The notes: generated by a model not told the origin, from the letters alone. Numbered from the stretch's first letter, positions 25,377-34,926 are shown. The stretch is DNA of 42,897 nt from Bacteroidales bacterium (GCA_900766975.1 CAAFXO010000019.1:1-42897); one strand, 5' to 3'. Program-made: numbers and translations.

Positions 25377-26755
25377 AACAAAATATCTATTTCGTGGGTG
25401 CCGGAGGCATCGGCATGGCGAACCTTGTGAGGTATTATCTGCGCCATGGCGCTCGGGTGGCAGGCTACGACCGCACACCCTCCGACTTGACACGTCATCT
25501 CGAAGCCGAGGGGGCTACCCTCACCTTCGACGCCTCTGCCGATGAGATACCCTCCGAATTTCGCAATCCCGACACCACCCTGGTGGTGTATACACCCGCC
25601 GTGCCGGAGAGCAATCCTATCCTTGCCTATTTCCGCAAAAACGGCTTTGAGGTGATCAAACGCGCCGCTCTCTTAGGCATCATCACTCGCCACACTCGCG
25701 CCATCTGCGTGGCAGGTAGTCACGGCAAAACCACAACTTCTTCGATGATTGCCAACATCCTGCGTGACACACCATTAGGGTGCACCGCTTTCCTCGGCGG
25801 GATCCTCCGCAATATCGACAGCAATCTCGTGCTGCAAGAGGCTTCCGAGTTCAGCGTGATCGAAGCTGACGAGTATGACCGATCATTCCATCAGCTCACA
25901 CCCTCGATAGCAGTGATCACTTCGACCGATCCCGACCATCTCGACATCTATGGCGACGAGGAGCATTATCTCGAAGCCTTCAGCATTTTCACCTCGCTGA
26001 TCCGCCCCGGAGGCACTCTGATAGTCCACACAGGCCTGAAGATGAAGCCTGACGTCAAAAGCGATGTCAAGGTGATGACATATAGCGCCAACGACCCCGA
26101 TGCCGATTGGCATGCCGAGGATATCACCTACGGCGTCGGCACCATCTCCTTCACACTGGCGGGGCCTGACGGACTCCGCATCGAGCATCTCTCTCCGGGA
26201 GTGCCGGTGGAGATCAATATCGACAATGCCGTGGCTGCCGCTGCTGCTGCCATCACCGCCGGTGCCACCCCGGAGCAGGTCGCCAAAGGTCTCGGATCTT
26301 TCCTTGGCGCTAAGCGCCGCTTTGAGATATATCTCAACGGCTCGGAAACAAAGTCCCATACCATCCTGATCGACGACTATGCCCACTCCCCCGGTGAGGT
26401 CAAAGCATCTATCGAATCGGTAAGAAAACTATATCCCGGCAAAAAACTCTCCGTGATATTCCAACCTCACCTCTACACCCGGACCCGAGACTTCGCCCCC
26501 CTTTTCGCCGAGGCGCTCTCTGCCGCCGACCAAGTAATCATGCCCGAGATTTATCCCGCGCGTGAACTCCCCATCCCCGGCATATCCTCTCACACCATCC
26601 TCGACCGGGTAATTTGTGACGAAAAAGCATATTGCGAGAGAAAAGATTTGCTTGATCTGATAAAAAATAGTAACTTTGAAATTTTGATGACATTAGGTGC
26701 AGCTGATATCGACAAAATTCTCCCCGATATCAAGCAAATCCTATTGGAGCGCTGA
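25373..26755 (+). CDS. murC: UDP-MurNAc:L-alanine ligase
   Basis: Adds the first amino acid of the stem peptide. The start YFVGAGGIGMANLVRY is typical; the P-loop is GSHGKTTTSSM from G115, and EADEYDRSF and DDYAHSPGEV are further family motifs. It is translationally coupled to murG. The last 110 bases are strikingly AT-rich and contain a consensus promoter (26647-26678). Confidence 0.95.
   Translation: MKQNIYFVGAGGIGMANLVRYYLRHGARVAGYDRTPSDLTRHLEAEGATLTFDASADEIPSEFRNPDTTLVVYTPAVPESNPILAYFRKNGFEVIKRAALLGIITRHTRAICVAGSHGKTTTSSMIANILRDTPLGCTAFLGGILRNIDSNLVLQEASEFSVIEADEYDRSFHQLTPSIAVITSTDPDHLDIYGDEEHYLEAFSIFTSLIRPGGTLIVHTGLKMKPDVKSDVKVMTYSANDPDADWHAEDITYGVGTISFTLAGPDGLRIEHLSPGVPVEINIDNAVAAAAAAITAGATPEQVAKGLGSFLGAKRRFEIYLNGSETKSHTILIDDYAHSPGEVKASIESVRKLYPGKKLSVIFQPHLYTRTRDFAPLFAEALSAADQVIMPEIYPARELPIPGISSHTILDRVICDEKAYCERKDLLDLIKNSNFEILMTLGAADIDKILPDIKQILLER
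26647..26678 (+). promoter_or_regulatory. Internal promoter at the end of murC, upstream of ftsQAZ
   Basis: TTTG (26647-26650), 20 bases, TAACTTTG (26671-26678): full matches to both elements at normal spacing. Transcription would begin near 26684, about 105 bases before ftsQ. Confidence 0.6.
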
Positions 26756-26787
26756 GACTCTCTCAGAGCCCCGCTTTGACTATATCT

Positions 26788-27702
26788 ATGACTGTAATAG
26801 CCAAGAAAATATTGAAATGGAGCATCCTGGCGATCTTGCTGACTTACGTCGCCGTGATGGGGGTGTGGGCTAACCAACGTGCAAGCCTGCATCTCTGCAC
26901 CGGCATTGTGGTCGATGTGGAAACCACCCCGGCCGTCGATTCGATCATAAGACATGGCGTCAACGAGCGCCTTCGCGCTTACCCACATAAGATCATCGGT
27001 GTGCCTCAACATCAGATCGACATCGCAGATATCGAACGATACCTCTCGCGCGACAACATCTTCGAAAGTGTCAACTGCATGATGTCTGCTCGAGGCGAAC
27101 TTATCATCGAAATCGTCCCCATGATCCCCGTGATGAGACTTTTCTTCGGCAATGATTCCTATTATATCAACAAAGAAGGGAAATATGTTGCCTCAAGCGC
27201 CCAGTTTATGACCGATGTGCCGGTCGTAACCGGAAATTTCAACAAGCGCTTTGCCCCCAAGGAGGTGATACCCATAGTGTCGTATATCAACAAGAACCCG
27301 ATGCTCCACGACCTGGTGAGCATGATCCACGCTGAGAATGCACACAACATCATCCTGATTCCCAAGATCCGGGGGCATGTCATCAATTTCGGCGACACCA
27401 CCCGTCTGGATGAGAAGGCAAGAGCATTGACACTCTTCTATCGCGATGTGATTCCCTACAAGGGATGGGAGGAATATGACACCATCTCGGTGAAATATCG
27501 CGGACAGATTGTGGCGACACGTCGCGACAAGACTCGGCTGAATCATGGCGAGGACTATGTCGAGGAGATCGACCCCGAAGAGGCTACACTGGCCGATGTG
27601 GGCGATCTGCATGGCACTGTCCACAACCCTGCCGACACGACTCTCAACAAGAAGAAAACCGATAAGCCGCAAGGCACATCCAACAATAAGCCGCAAGGCT
27701 AA
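26788..27702 (+). CDS. ftsQ: Cell division protein FtsQ
   Basis: A bitopic divisome protein that links cytoplasmic and periplasmic parts: short cytoplasmic start, membrane helix at about 8-26, and a periplasmic domain with beta-strand pattern. The identity rests on position between murC and ftsA plus topology; the sequence is diverged as usual for FtsQ. ATG at 26788; an in-frame TTG at 26776 is less likely. The C-terminus is a polar tail rich in Lys, Asn and Gln (KKKTDKPQGTSNNKPQG) in which KPQG occurs twice. Confidence 0.85.
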   Translation: MTVIAKKILKWSILAILLTYVAVMGVWANQRASLHLCTGIVVDVETTPAVDSIIRHGVNERLRAYPHKIIGVPQHQIDIADIERYLSRDNIFESVNCMMSARGELIIEIVPMIPVMRLFFGNDSYYINKEGKYVASSAQFMTDVPVVTGNFNKRFAPKEVIPIVSYINKNPMLHDLVSMIHAENAHNIILIPKIRGHVINFGDTTRLDEKARALTLFYRDVIPYKGWEEYDTISVKYRGQIVATRRDKTRLNHGEDYVEEIDPEEATLADVGDLHGTVHNPADTTLNKKKTDKPQGTSNNKPQG

Positions 27703-27745
27703 CCACAAAATAAGCAAACCTAAAGAGCAAACAGGCTGACAAGAT

Positions 27746-29086
27746 ATGACTGAGGATAGATATGTAGCTGCCATAGAAGTGAGCAGTTCGAAAGTGATAG
27801 CCGCTGTGGGCAAGATGCACAGCGATGGTCGTCTCGACATCCTCTCGACCGAACAGGAGAGGGGAGTGGAGACTGTGAAGTATGGTATAATCCAGAACCT
27901 GGAGGAGACCGCTATGCGGATCCGCAGGGTGCTGGAGCGTCTCCAAAGCAAGGCGGTAGTCGCCCCGAGAGTCATCACCGGCGTTTATGTCGGTCTCTCA
28001 GGCCGCTCGATGCGAAGCATTCGCACCGAAGTGGAACTCAATCTCCCCGATGACACTGAGATTACCGACGAGATAATCCGGAAACTGCGCGAACAAGCCA
28101 CCAACACTGCCATCGATTCGTCGCTCGTCGTGATCAGCGCCATCCCTCGCATATATCACGTCGGCACCACCGAAACGCTCTCTCCCAAGGGGGCAGTCGG
28201 CAATAAGATTCGAGCTGTTTACGACCTGATCGTATGCCGCCCCGACCTGCGTCGCAATCTCTCTCGCACCATCGAGGAGAAAGTCAACCTCCGCATCCTG
28301 GGGTATGAGGTCACTGCCCTCGCTGCGGCAGATATCGTGCTCACCAACGAGGAGAAACGCCTCGGTTGCATGCTCGTCGATATGGGAGCCGAGACTACTT
28401 CCGTGTCGATTTTCAAAGATGGTTCGCTCAAATATTTCGCCACTCTCCCTCTCGGAGGCAGAAATATAACTCGCGATATCACAAGCCTCAGCGTGCTCGA
28501 AGAGCGTGCCGAGGAAATCAAAATCACTATGGGCAACGCTATGGCTCGTAATAGCGGAACGTCGCTCAACCTCTCCGGCATCAACACCTCGGATGTCAAC
28601 AACATCATCGTGGAGCGTGCCGAAGAGATCGTAGCAAATATCATCGAGCAGATCAACTATGCCGGCATGAAGGATAGCGACCTCCCCGCCGGAATCATCT
28701 GCATCGGTGGCGGTTCGAGACTCAATGGCATCATCGACCTCATCGCCCGACAGACCGGACTGAATGTGAGCCGTGGCAAACTCCCCACTTACATCACCGT
28801 GGGTGACATCAAAGCCACCAACGAACTCTTCGAAGTCACCGGCATCCTCTATGCCGCTGCCAAAAAAGATGATATAGAATGTCTCGAATTGCCCAACCAT
28901 CAGGAGCTCCCTCATATCGGCGAAGGTAATGAGCCCAATGACGGTGATGACGACGATGACGACGATGTGACAAACGAGGAGAAGTCTCCCCGCAAATCGG
29001 GCAATAAATTCTGGGAAAAGACAAGAAAACGTATTTCTAATATGTTCGCAGGTTCCTACGCTGACGATAGCGACCTCCTCGAATAG
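27746..29086 (+). CDS. ftsA: Cell division protein FtsA
   Basis: Actin-like ATPase that tethers FtsZ to the membrane. The actin-fold motifs are visible (VAAIEVSSSKVIAAVGK at the N-terminus, LVDMGAETTSVSIF in the middle, IICIGGGSRLNGI near 312). The C-terminal KFWEKTRKRISNMF fits the amphipathic membrane-binding helix. Between the fold and the helix lies an acidic linker with a run of seven Asp. The length of 446 residues is slightly above average. Confidence 0.94.
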   Translation: MTEDRYVAAIEVSSSKVIAAVGKMHSDGRLDILSTEQERGVETVKYGIIQNLEETAMRIRRVLERLQSKAVVAPRVITGVYVGLSGRSMRSIRTEVELNLPDDTEITDEIIRKLREQATNTAIDSSLVVISAIPRIYHVGTTETLSPKGAVGNKIRAVYDLIVCRPDLRRNLSRTIEEKVNLRILGYEVTALAAADIVLTNEEKRLGCMLVDMGAETTSVSIFKDGSLKYFATLPLGGRNITRDITSLSVLEERAEEIKITMGNAMARNSGTSLNLSGINTSDVNNIIVERAEEIVANIIEQINYAGMKDSDLPAGIICIGGGSRLNGIIDLIARQTGLNVSRGKLPTYITVGDIKATNELFEVTGILYAAAKKDDIECLELPNHQELPHIGEGNEPNDGDDDDDDDVTNEEKSPRKSGNKFWEKTRKRISNMFAGSYADDSDLLE

Positions 29087-29159
29087 TCAGCACCTAAAGT
29101 TTATCTCTCTATTCAGTTATGCTCTCAGGCTTATTCTCAAATTATAAAAAATTCGAATC

Positions 29160-30521
29160 ATGGACGACGATATGAATCTCGATATAACCGACGGCACTAA
29201 TTTTGATGTTGACGAAAACGAAAAAGCTATCATCAAAGTCATAGGCGTAGGTGGCGGTGGATGCAACACCGTGAACTATATGTACAACCAGAACATACCA
29301 CTGATCAAGTTCGTGGTATGCAACACCGACCAGCAGGCACTCAAGTTATCGCCCGTGCCCAACAAGATCTTGATCGGCAAGGAGATCACCGATGGCCGTG
29401 GAGCCGGCAACATGCCCGAAGTGGGCAAGGCTTGTGCCGAGGCTTCTGTCGAAGAGATCAAGCGCCTGTTCGATGACGGCACCGAAATGGTGTTCATCAC
29501 TGCCGGTATGGGTGGCGGCACCGGCACCGGCGCCGGACCCGTCGTGGCGCGACTCGCCAAGGAGGCCGGAATTCTCACCATCGGCATCGTCACAGTGCCC
29601 TTCATGTTCGAAGGTAAAAAGAAAATCATCAAGGCCCTCGCCGGCGCCAAGGAAATGAAAAATTATGTCGATGCTCTCCTGATCATCAACAATGAGAATA
29701 TCATCGAACTCTACAAGGATTTCAATTTCTACAACGCCTTCAGCAAGGCTGACGAAACCCTCGCCAATGCCGCCCGAAGCATCTCCGAGATTATCTCCGA
29801 GCCGCTATATATCAACGTCGACTTCCAGGATGTCAAGACCACTCTCAAGGATAGCGGCTCTGCCATCATAGCCACCGCCATCGGCGAGGGTAAAAACCGT
29901 ATCACCGAGGCTATCCAGAATGCTCTCCACTCCCCCCTCCTCAAGAGCCATGATATCAACACCTCCAAGCGACTCCTCTTCAAGGTGATGTGCGCTAAAG
30001 ATTCGGAAAACCCGATTCGCGCCGAGGAAATCACCGAGATTACCAACTTCACCAGCCGACTCCCGGCAAGCATCGACGTGAAGTGGGGTATTGGTGACGA
30101 CCCATCGCTCGGTGATAAGGTGAAGATCACGGTGCTCGCTTCCGGTTTCGATGTTACCATCAGCGATGGTTCGGACAACCAAAACGACCCCGGGCCTCTG
30201 GTGTTCCATGGCACCGAGCCCAAGCAGAGACCCGCCGATACTCGCAATCAAGAGCGCGAAGAAACCGACCAAATCGCCGAAGTTTATGGCATCGAAAAGG
30301 TCAAAGAGCAGGAACGCGAGGCGGCTCGTATCAAGTATGTCGTGCTTAAACCCTCACAATTCGACGACCAGGAGGTAATCGCTCTCCTCGAACGAAACCC
30401 GACCCTCAATCGCCCCCCTTACGTTAAATCTCAACTCCAAAACCTAAGCGAAAGCAACCTCAAGGTACAACACTCTGCCGAACCGACGAGCAACTCCGGT
30501 ATCGATCAGATCACTTTCTGA
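29160..30521 (+). CDS. ftsZ: Cell division GTPase FtsZ
   Basis: Tubulin-like GTPase that forms the Z-ring. The GTP-binding GGGTGTG is at 118-124, preceded by VFITAGM; IKVIGVGGGGCNTVNYM (about 25-41) and NNENI are also typical. The GTPase core ends near 340 and is followed by an acidic, low-complexity linker. The last residues (SGIDQITF) do not resemble the usual C-terminal peptide that binds FtsA; the candidate before it, RNPTLNRPPYVKSQ, is also unlike it. It is the last dcw gene. Confidence 0.95.
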   Translation: MDDDMNLDITDGTNFDVDENEKAIIKVIGVGGGGCNTVNYMYNQNIPLIKFVVCNTDQQALKLSPVPNKILIGKEITDGRGAGNMPEVGKACAEASVEEIKRLFDDGTEMVFITAGMGGGTGTGAGPVVARLAKEAGILTIGIVTVPFMFEGKKKIIKALAGAKEMKNYVDALLIINNENIIELYKDFNFYNAFSKADETLANAARSISEIISEPLYINVDFQDVKTTLKDSGSAIIATAIGEGKNRITEAIQNALHSPLLKSHDINTSKRLLFKVMCAKDSENPIRAEEITEITNFTSRLPASIDVKWGIGDDPSLGDKVKITVLASGFDVTISDGSDNQNDPGPLVFHGTEPKQRPADTRNQEREETDQIAEVYGIEKVKEQEREAARIKYVVLKPSQFDDQEVIALLERNPTLNRPPYVKSQLQNLSESNLKVQHSAEPTSNSGIDQITF

Positions 30522-30564
30522 TGATCTGCCCCCCTCGTGTCGCCCCATGGCAAGACATTAAAAT

Positions 30565-30610
30565 CCTTTTCTACTCTTCTCTCCTCTCCTCTCCGCCTCT
30601 CTTCTCTATC
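30565..30610 (+). other. Pyrimidine-rich tract before the RlmL-like gene
   Basis: 46 bases almost only of C and T (three purines), 58 bases before the next ATG. It may be a U/C-rich leader that aids ribosome binding in a species without Shine-Dalgarno sites, or a transcription pause region. Confidence 0.35.
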
Positions 30611-30667
30611 CGTAATTATTGACTCAATCAGAAAATTTTTATCTCATAAAAACAAGACCATCCGACA

Positions 30668-32206
30668 ATGGAATCACAATTTCCGACCAAAGGAAACACT
30701 TTTACAATGGTGGCCAAGACATTTCAAGGGCTTGAAGATGTGTTGCGCGACGAACTGTTATCATTAGGTGCTGAGAATGTAGAGATCGGCAAACGCATGG
30801 TAAGCTTCGAGGGAGATCTCGAATTGCTCTATAAGGCCAATCTCTGTTGCCGCACCGCCCTGAGAATTCTTAAGCCGATCGAAAAATTTACCGCCTACGA
30901 TCCGGATGATCTCTATGATGTGGTCCGCGAGATCGAGTGGGAGAAATATATGACACCCTCCACCACCTTCGCCATCGATGCCACAGTCAATAGCGAGGAT
31001 TTCACCCACTCCAAGTTCGTGACCTATCGCGTGAAGGATGCCATCGTCGACCATTTCGTCGACACTTGTGGCGTACGCCCCTCTATTCGCATATCCAATC
31101 CCGACCTTTACCTCAATGTGCATATCAGCGAGAATCGGGTCACCATCTCTTTGGACTCCAGTGGCGAGCCCCTCTCCAAGCGTGGATATCGCGATGAGGC
31201 TACCGAAGCCCCCATCAACGAGGCTCTCGCCGCCGGAATCATCCTCAAGAGCGGATGGAAAGGGGAGTGCGACTTCGCCGACCCTATGTGCGGCTCCGGT
31301 ACGTTCCTGATCGAGGCTGCTCTGATCGCCGCCAATATCAACCCCGGGATCTATCGCAAGGGGTTTGCTTTCGAGAAATGGCCCAATTTCGACGCTGAGC
31401 TCTTCGAAACTCTCTATAACGACGACAGCGCCGAACGCGACTTTAACTTCAAAATATATGGCGGCGACATCGACCCCGAGGCCGTAAGAACCGCCAAGAA
31501 GAATATCAAGTCTGCTCAACTCGACGACATGATCGAGCTCTCCTGCCGCGACTTCGCCGAGTGGATCGACAATCCCGAAGAGGGTGTGCTTGTCACCAAT
31601 CCCCCCTACGGACGTCGTCTCAAACCTGACGATCTCGCCGAACTCTATCGCAACATCGGCACCTGTCTGAAACGCAATTTCAAAGGATGGACCGCATGGA
31701 TCATCGCCATGGATTGTGAGGAATTTGACAAAGTAGGCTTGAAGCCCTCGTCGAAGACACCTCTGCTCAATGGCAGCATCGAGTGCTCCCTCCGCGAGTA
31801 TGTGATGTTCGATGGCCGTTACAATGATTTCCGCTCCGAGGGTGGAAGCATCAAGTCGTATGACGAGCCCGAAGAGCATGGACCTCGCAAGATGAAACGT
31901 CTCTCCGACGACGAGTGGCGCCGCGAGACTCGCAAATTCGGCCAGCATGATCGCAAGCCCCAGAAGCATGAAGATCGCAACGCATCTTATCGACGTGACG
32001 ACCGCCGCGACAATTATCGCGACGACCGCCGTCGCGGCGAAGACTATCGCGACGACTTCAAACCGCGTGGCGGCAAACCGGCTCGCAAGGAGTATGGCGA
32101 CAAACGTACCGAAAGCAAGCCTTACGCTCCCAAGCGTCCCTCCATCTCCGAAGATAAGCATCAAGTCATCAACCCGGTCCACTTCCGTAAACGCAAACAG
32201 AAATAA
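30668..32206 (+). CDS. THUMP-domain 23S rRNA guanine-N2 methyltransferase (RlmL-type) with an Arg/Asp-rich tail
   Basis: Residues 10-165 form an RNA-binding THUMP region (VAKTFQGLEDVLRDEL) and 170-390 a SAM-dependent methyltransferase with ADPMCGSGTFLIEAAL as SAM motif and VTNPPYGRRL as the catalytic NPPY. This equals the N-terminal half of E. coli RlmL, which methylates G2445 of 23S rRNA. The last 110 residues are a disordered tail with repeats of the type RRDDRRDNYRDD, encoded by imperfect repeats in the DNA, probably a second RNA contact. ATG at 30668; an internal ATG (MVAKTFQG) is possible. Confidence 0.88.
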   Translation: MESQFPTKGNTFTMVAKTFQGLEDVLRDELLSLGAENVEIGKRMVSFEGDLELLYKANLCCRTALRILKPIEKFTAYDPDDLYDVVREIEWEKYMTPSTTFAIDATVNSEDFTHSKFVTYRVKDAIVDHFVDTCGVRPSIRISNPDLYLNVHISENRVTISLDSSGEPLSKRGYRDEATEAPINEALAAGIILKSGWKGECDFADPMCGSGTFLIEAALIAANINPGIYRKGFAFEKWPNFDAELFETLYNDDSAERDFNFKIYGGDIDPEAVRTAKKNIKSAQLDDMIELSCRDFAEWIDNPEEGVLVTNPPYGRRLKPDDLAELYRNIGTCLKRNFKGWTAWIIAMDCEEFDKVGLKPSSKTPLLNGSIECSLREYVMFDGRYNDFRSEGGSIKSYDEPEEHGPRKMKRLSDDEWRRETRKFGQHDRKPQKHEDRNASYRRDDRRDNYRDDRRRGEDYRDDFKPRGGKPARKEYGDKRTESKPYAPKRPSISEDKHQVINPVHFRKRKQK

Positions 32207-32209
32207 GAG

Positions 32210-33178
32210 ATGATCCATCGACACGCCATGGGCAAGGAGGGGATGATCCTCTCGATCGTCGCCGCCATCTTGATGATGGCGGGGGTCTACATCTTTGCCT
32301 CCCCGGCGTATGTCACAGGTGAATTGGGCATCTTCTTGCCCTCTCCCAATAACTGGAATCTTTCCCCGGTATTATCGCATCTCCTCACTCCGCTGATGAT
32401 CGCTGCCACCACCATCCTCCTCTATGTCGCCAATAAGAAGTATACCTTCATCTCCGGCTCCGACACCGTGTTCATGGGGATGTTCTTGGTGATGTGCACT
32501 TCCAACGTCTGGCTCAGCGACCGATTCTCCGCCTCTTTCCTCTTCGCCGCAGCCAATGTGATATGCCTGATGATCCTCTTCGACTGCTATCGCAAGAATA
32601 ATGCCACTCAAGAGCTGTTCCTCATCGCCACAATTATCTCCCTGGGGTCGATGATTCAATATGCCTTCTTGGCGCTGATCGTGGTCTACTTAGTGGGGGC
32701 AGTGATGCTGAAATGCTTCTCATTCCGCGGGCTGATAGCCTTAGGCATGGGTTTGATCGCCCCTTATTGGGTGGCTATCGGATTGGGTATCGTGCCATAC
32801 ACCAACTTCCGAATGCCTGAATTTACCATCATCACCGGCTCGGCTTATTCCGCAGGCGATGTTTTGGTCGGTATGATCAATATCGGGCTGACTTGCATCA
32901 TCGGACTGATCATGGGCCTCAACAACCTGGTAAAACTATATGCCGGCAACACTCAGCGACGCCTCAACAATATGGTGATCAATCTCCTCGGTGTCGTGTC
33001 GCTGATCTGCATGCTGGTGGATTTCAATAATATCATAGTATATCTCGCCACCATCTATATGATCGTGGCTATCCAACTCGCTCATCTCTTCACCCTGTGG
33101 AACATCCGTCGGGCTCCGGTCTGGCTTCTTATCATCTCTCTGCTTTATGTCGGAGGGTATGTGTTGATGCTGCTCTGA
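32210..33178 (+). CDS. Multi-pass membrane protein of unknown function
   Basis: 322 residues with about eight to ten hydrophobic segments and no soluble domain. I recognise no transporter signature. It follows the RlmL-like gene by three bases and precedes pdxB by 68, so it is probably co-transcribed. ATGs at 32210, 32228 and 32243 are all possible starts; the later ones drop the polar MIHRHA. A family restricted to Bacteroidales is likely. Confidence 0.75.
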   Translation: MIHRHAMGKEGMILSIVAAILMMAGVYIFASPAYVTGELGIFLPSPNNWNLSPVLSHLLTPLMIAATTILLYVANKKYTFISGSDTVFMGMFLVMCTSNVWLSDRFSASFLFAAANVICLMILFDCYRKNNATQELFLIATIISLGSMIQYAFLALIVVYLVGAVMLKCFSFRGLIALGMGLIAPYWVAIGLGIVPYTNFRMPEFTIITGSAYSAGDVLVGMINIGLTCIIGLIMGLNNLVKLYAGNTQRRLNNMVINLLGVVSLICMLVDFNNIIVYLATIYMIVAIQLAHLFTLWNIRRAPVWLLIISLLYVGGYVLMLL

Positions 33179-33246
33179 TGCGTGGCAATAGGGTAGGGGA
33201 GAGGCTGTCGGTGAGAGTGCCGACCATCCTGATATAGACAATCGAT

Positions 33247-34242
33247 ATGAAAGTAATAGCAGACGAAAATATACCCTTCCTTCGCGGACGTCTTGAGGCT
33301 CTCGGCGCCGAAGTGACCTACGTCGATCAGTTCGGGTTCACCCCCGACTTGGTGAGGGATGCCGACATTTTGATGATCCGCACGCGCACACGCTGCAACA
33401 GCGCCCTGTTGGAGGGGTCTAAGGTGAAACTTGTCGCCACCGCCACCATCGGCACCGACCAGATCGACATGGAGTGGTGTCGCGACGCAGGCATCATCGT
33501 GAGGAATGCTCCGGGATGTAACGCTCCCGGCGTGGCGCAATATGTCTGGTCGTCATTGCTCCGTCTCGGATTCGACCCCGGTCGCCATACGCTCGGCATC
33601 GTGGGCTGCGGCAATGTCGGCAAAATAGTGCGCCAATGGGGTGAAACCATGGGCACACATATCATCATCAATGACCCTCCCCTACAGCACATGGGGATTC
33701 TCGATACTTACGCCCCTCTCGACGAACTCCTCGCCGAGTGTGATGCCGTCACTCTTCATACGCCACTGACCAAGACCGGACGCTATCCCTCCTACCATCT
33801 TATCGGCGATGCCGAGTTGAGCCTGATGAAGGATAACGCCATTATGGTGAATGCCGCACGCGGCCCGGTGGTAGACAATGCCGCCCTGCGAGATCATCTC
33901 GTCTCCGGCAGACTCCGCGCCGTAATCGACACCTGGGAATTCGAACCGCGTGTCGACACCGATATCCTCGACATGGTGGAATATGGAACTTTCCATATCG
34001 CCGGATATTCCCTTCAAGGGAAGCAACGAGCCACTCGCATGGCTCTCGAAGCGGTCGAAGAGGTGTTCGGCATCGAAATCAATAAGGAGGGCCTCGAGCC
34101 CCCTTATATGGCTGATCCCGACATATCGGCTGAGCGTATCGTCGAATCTTACGATCCGATCTATGATACCCTCGCACTGCGCGAAGCCCCCGAGGCGTTC
34201 GACCGTCTACGACATGATTATAATTTCCGCAACGAACCGTAA
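33247..34242 (+). CDS. pdxB: 4-phosphoerythronate dehydrogenase
   Basis: NAD-dependent oxidation of 4-phosphoerythronate in the DXP-dependent pathway to pyridoxal phosphate. The family start MKVIADENIPF is diagnostic. The NAD loop is GIVGCGNVG (117-125); catalytic residues of 2-hydroxyacid dehydrogenases are R205 (NAARG), E233 (WEFEP) and H250 (FHIAG). The C-terminal 70 residues fit the dimerisation domain specific to PdxB. Confidence 0.93.
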   Translation: MKVIADENIPFLRGRLEALGAEVTYVDQFGFTPDLVRDADILMIRTRTRCNSALLEGSKVKLVATATIGTDQIDMEWCRDAGIIVRNAPGCNAPGVAQYVWSSLLRLGFDPGRHTLGIVGCGNVGKIVRQWGETMGTHIIINDPPLQHMGILDTYAPLDELLAECDAVTLHTPLTKTGRYPSYHLIGDAELSLMKDNAIMVNAARGPVVDNAALRDHLVSGRLRAVIDTWEFEPRVDTDILDMVEYGTFHIAGYSLQGKQRATRMALEAVEEVFGIEINKEGLEPPYMADPDISAERIVESYDPIYDTLALREAPEAFDRLRHDYNFRNEP

Positions 34243-34263
34243 TACGCTCTAACTCCCGACAAG

Positions 34264-34926
34264 ATGGCATTGAAAAAATTTTATGTAGTGTGGGTCGGCA
34301 GAGTGCCCGGTGTCTACGACAATATCGACGACGCCTTGGAGCAGGTCGACAATTACCCCGGAGCCACTTTCAAGGGCTTCGACAGCGCCGAGTCTGCCGC
34401 CAAGGCTTTCCGTCGCGGCTTCGAACGCGATGAGAGCGCCGAATTGCAGTCGCTCATGCTCAACGCCATGCGCCGAAACATCCCTCGCGCCGGACAACCC
34501 GACTATATGTCATTCCCCGAAATCGACCTCGACGGCTGGGCGGTCGATGCCTCTTGCCAGGGAAATCCCGGAACTATGGAATATCGTGGCGTCGAACTCT
34601 CTACCGGCCGCGAACTCTTCCGCGTCGGTCCTTTCCAGAAGTCGACCAACAATATCGGGGAGTTCCTCGCCATCGTCCATGCCCTCTCCTTGATGTTCTC
34701 CAAGGGTGAAAGCCACACCATCTATTCCGACTCTGTGACCGGCATGTCGTGGGTCCGCAATCGCAAGGTCCGCACCAAGCTCGAGCGATGCCCTAAGAAC
34801 GAGAAGAGTTTTCAACTCGTGGAGCGTGCCCTCTCTTGGCTCAACACCCACCGCATCACCGTAAATATCAGAAAATGGGAGACAGAGAGATGGGGGGAAA
34901 TCCCGGCAGATTTCAACAGGAAATAA
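34264..34926 (+). CDS. rnhA: Ribonuclease H1 with N-terminal viroplasmin domain
   Basis: Degrades RNA in RNA-DNA hybrids. Residues 5-50 (FYVVWVGRVPGVYDN, FKGFDSAESAAKAF) are the hybrid-binding viroplasmin domain; the RNase H fold follows with catalytic D95, E133, D156 and D216. The length is that of the Bacteroidetes type. Its end overlaps queG, so the last catalytic Asp codon lies inside both genes. Confidence 0.93.
   Translation: MALKKFYVVWVGRVPGVYDNIDDALEQVDNYPGATFKGFDSAESAAKAFRRGFERDESAELQSLMLNAMRRNIPRAGQPDYMSFPEIDLDGWAVDASCQGNPGTMEYRGVELSTGRELFRVGPFQKSTNNIGEFLAIVHALSLMFSKGESHTIYSDSVTGMSWVRNRKVRTKLERCPKNEKSFQLVERALSWLNTHRITVNIRKWETERWGEIPADFNRK

Noticed and set aside
30764..32224. Long open frame of 486 codons on the minus strand
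   Set aside because: It lies entirely over the RlmL-like gene and has no family motifs; high GC at third positions keeps the opposite strand open. The same holds for 3481-4653 (minus, over the C1 peptidase), 1813-2781 (plus, over the PurF paralogue) and 9737-10756 (plus, over uvrC).
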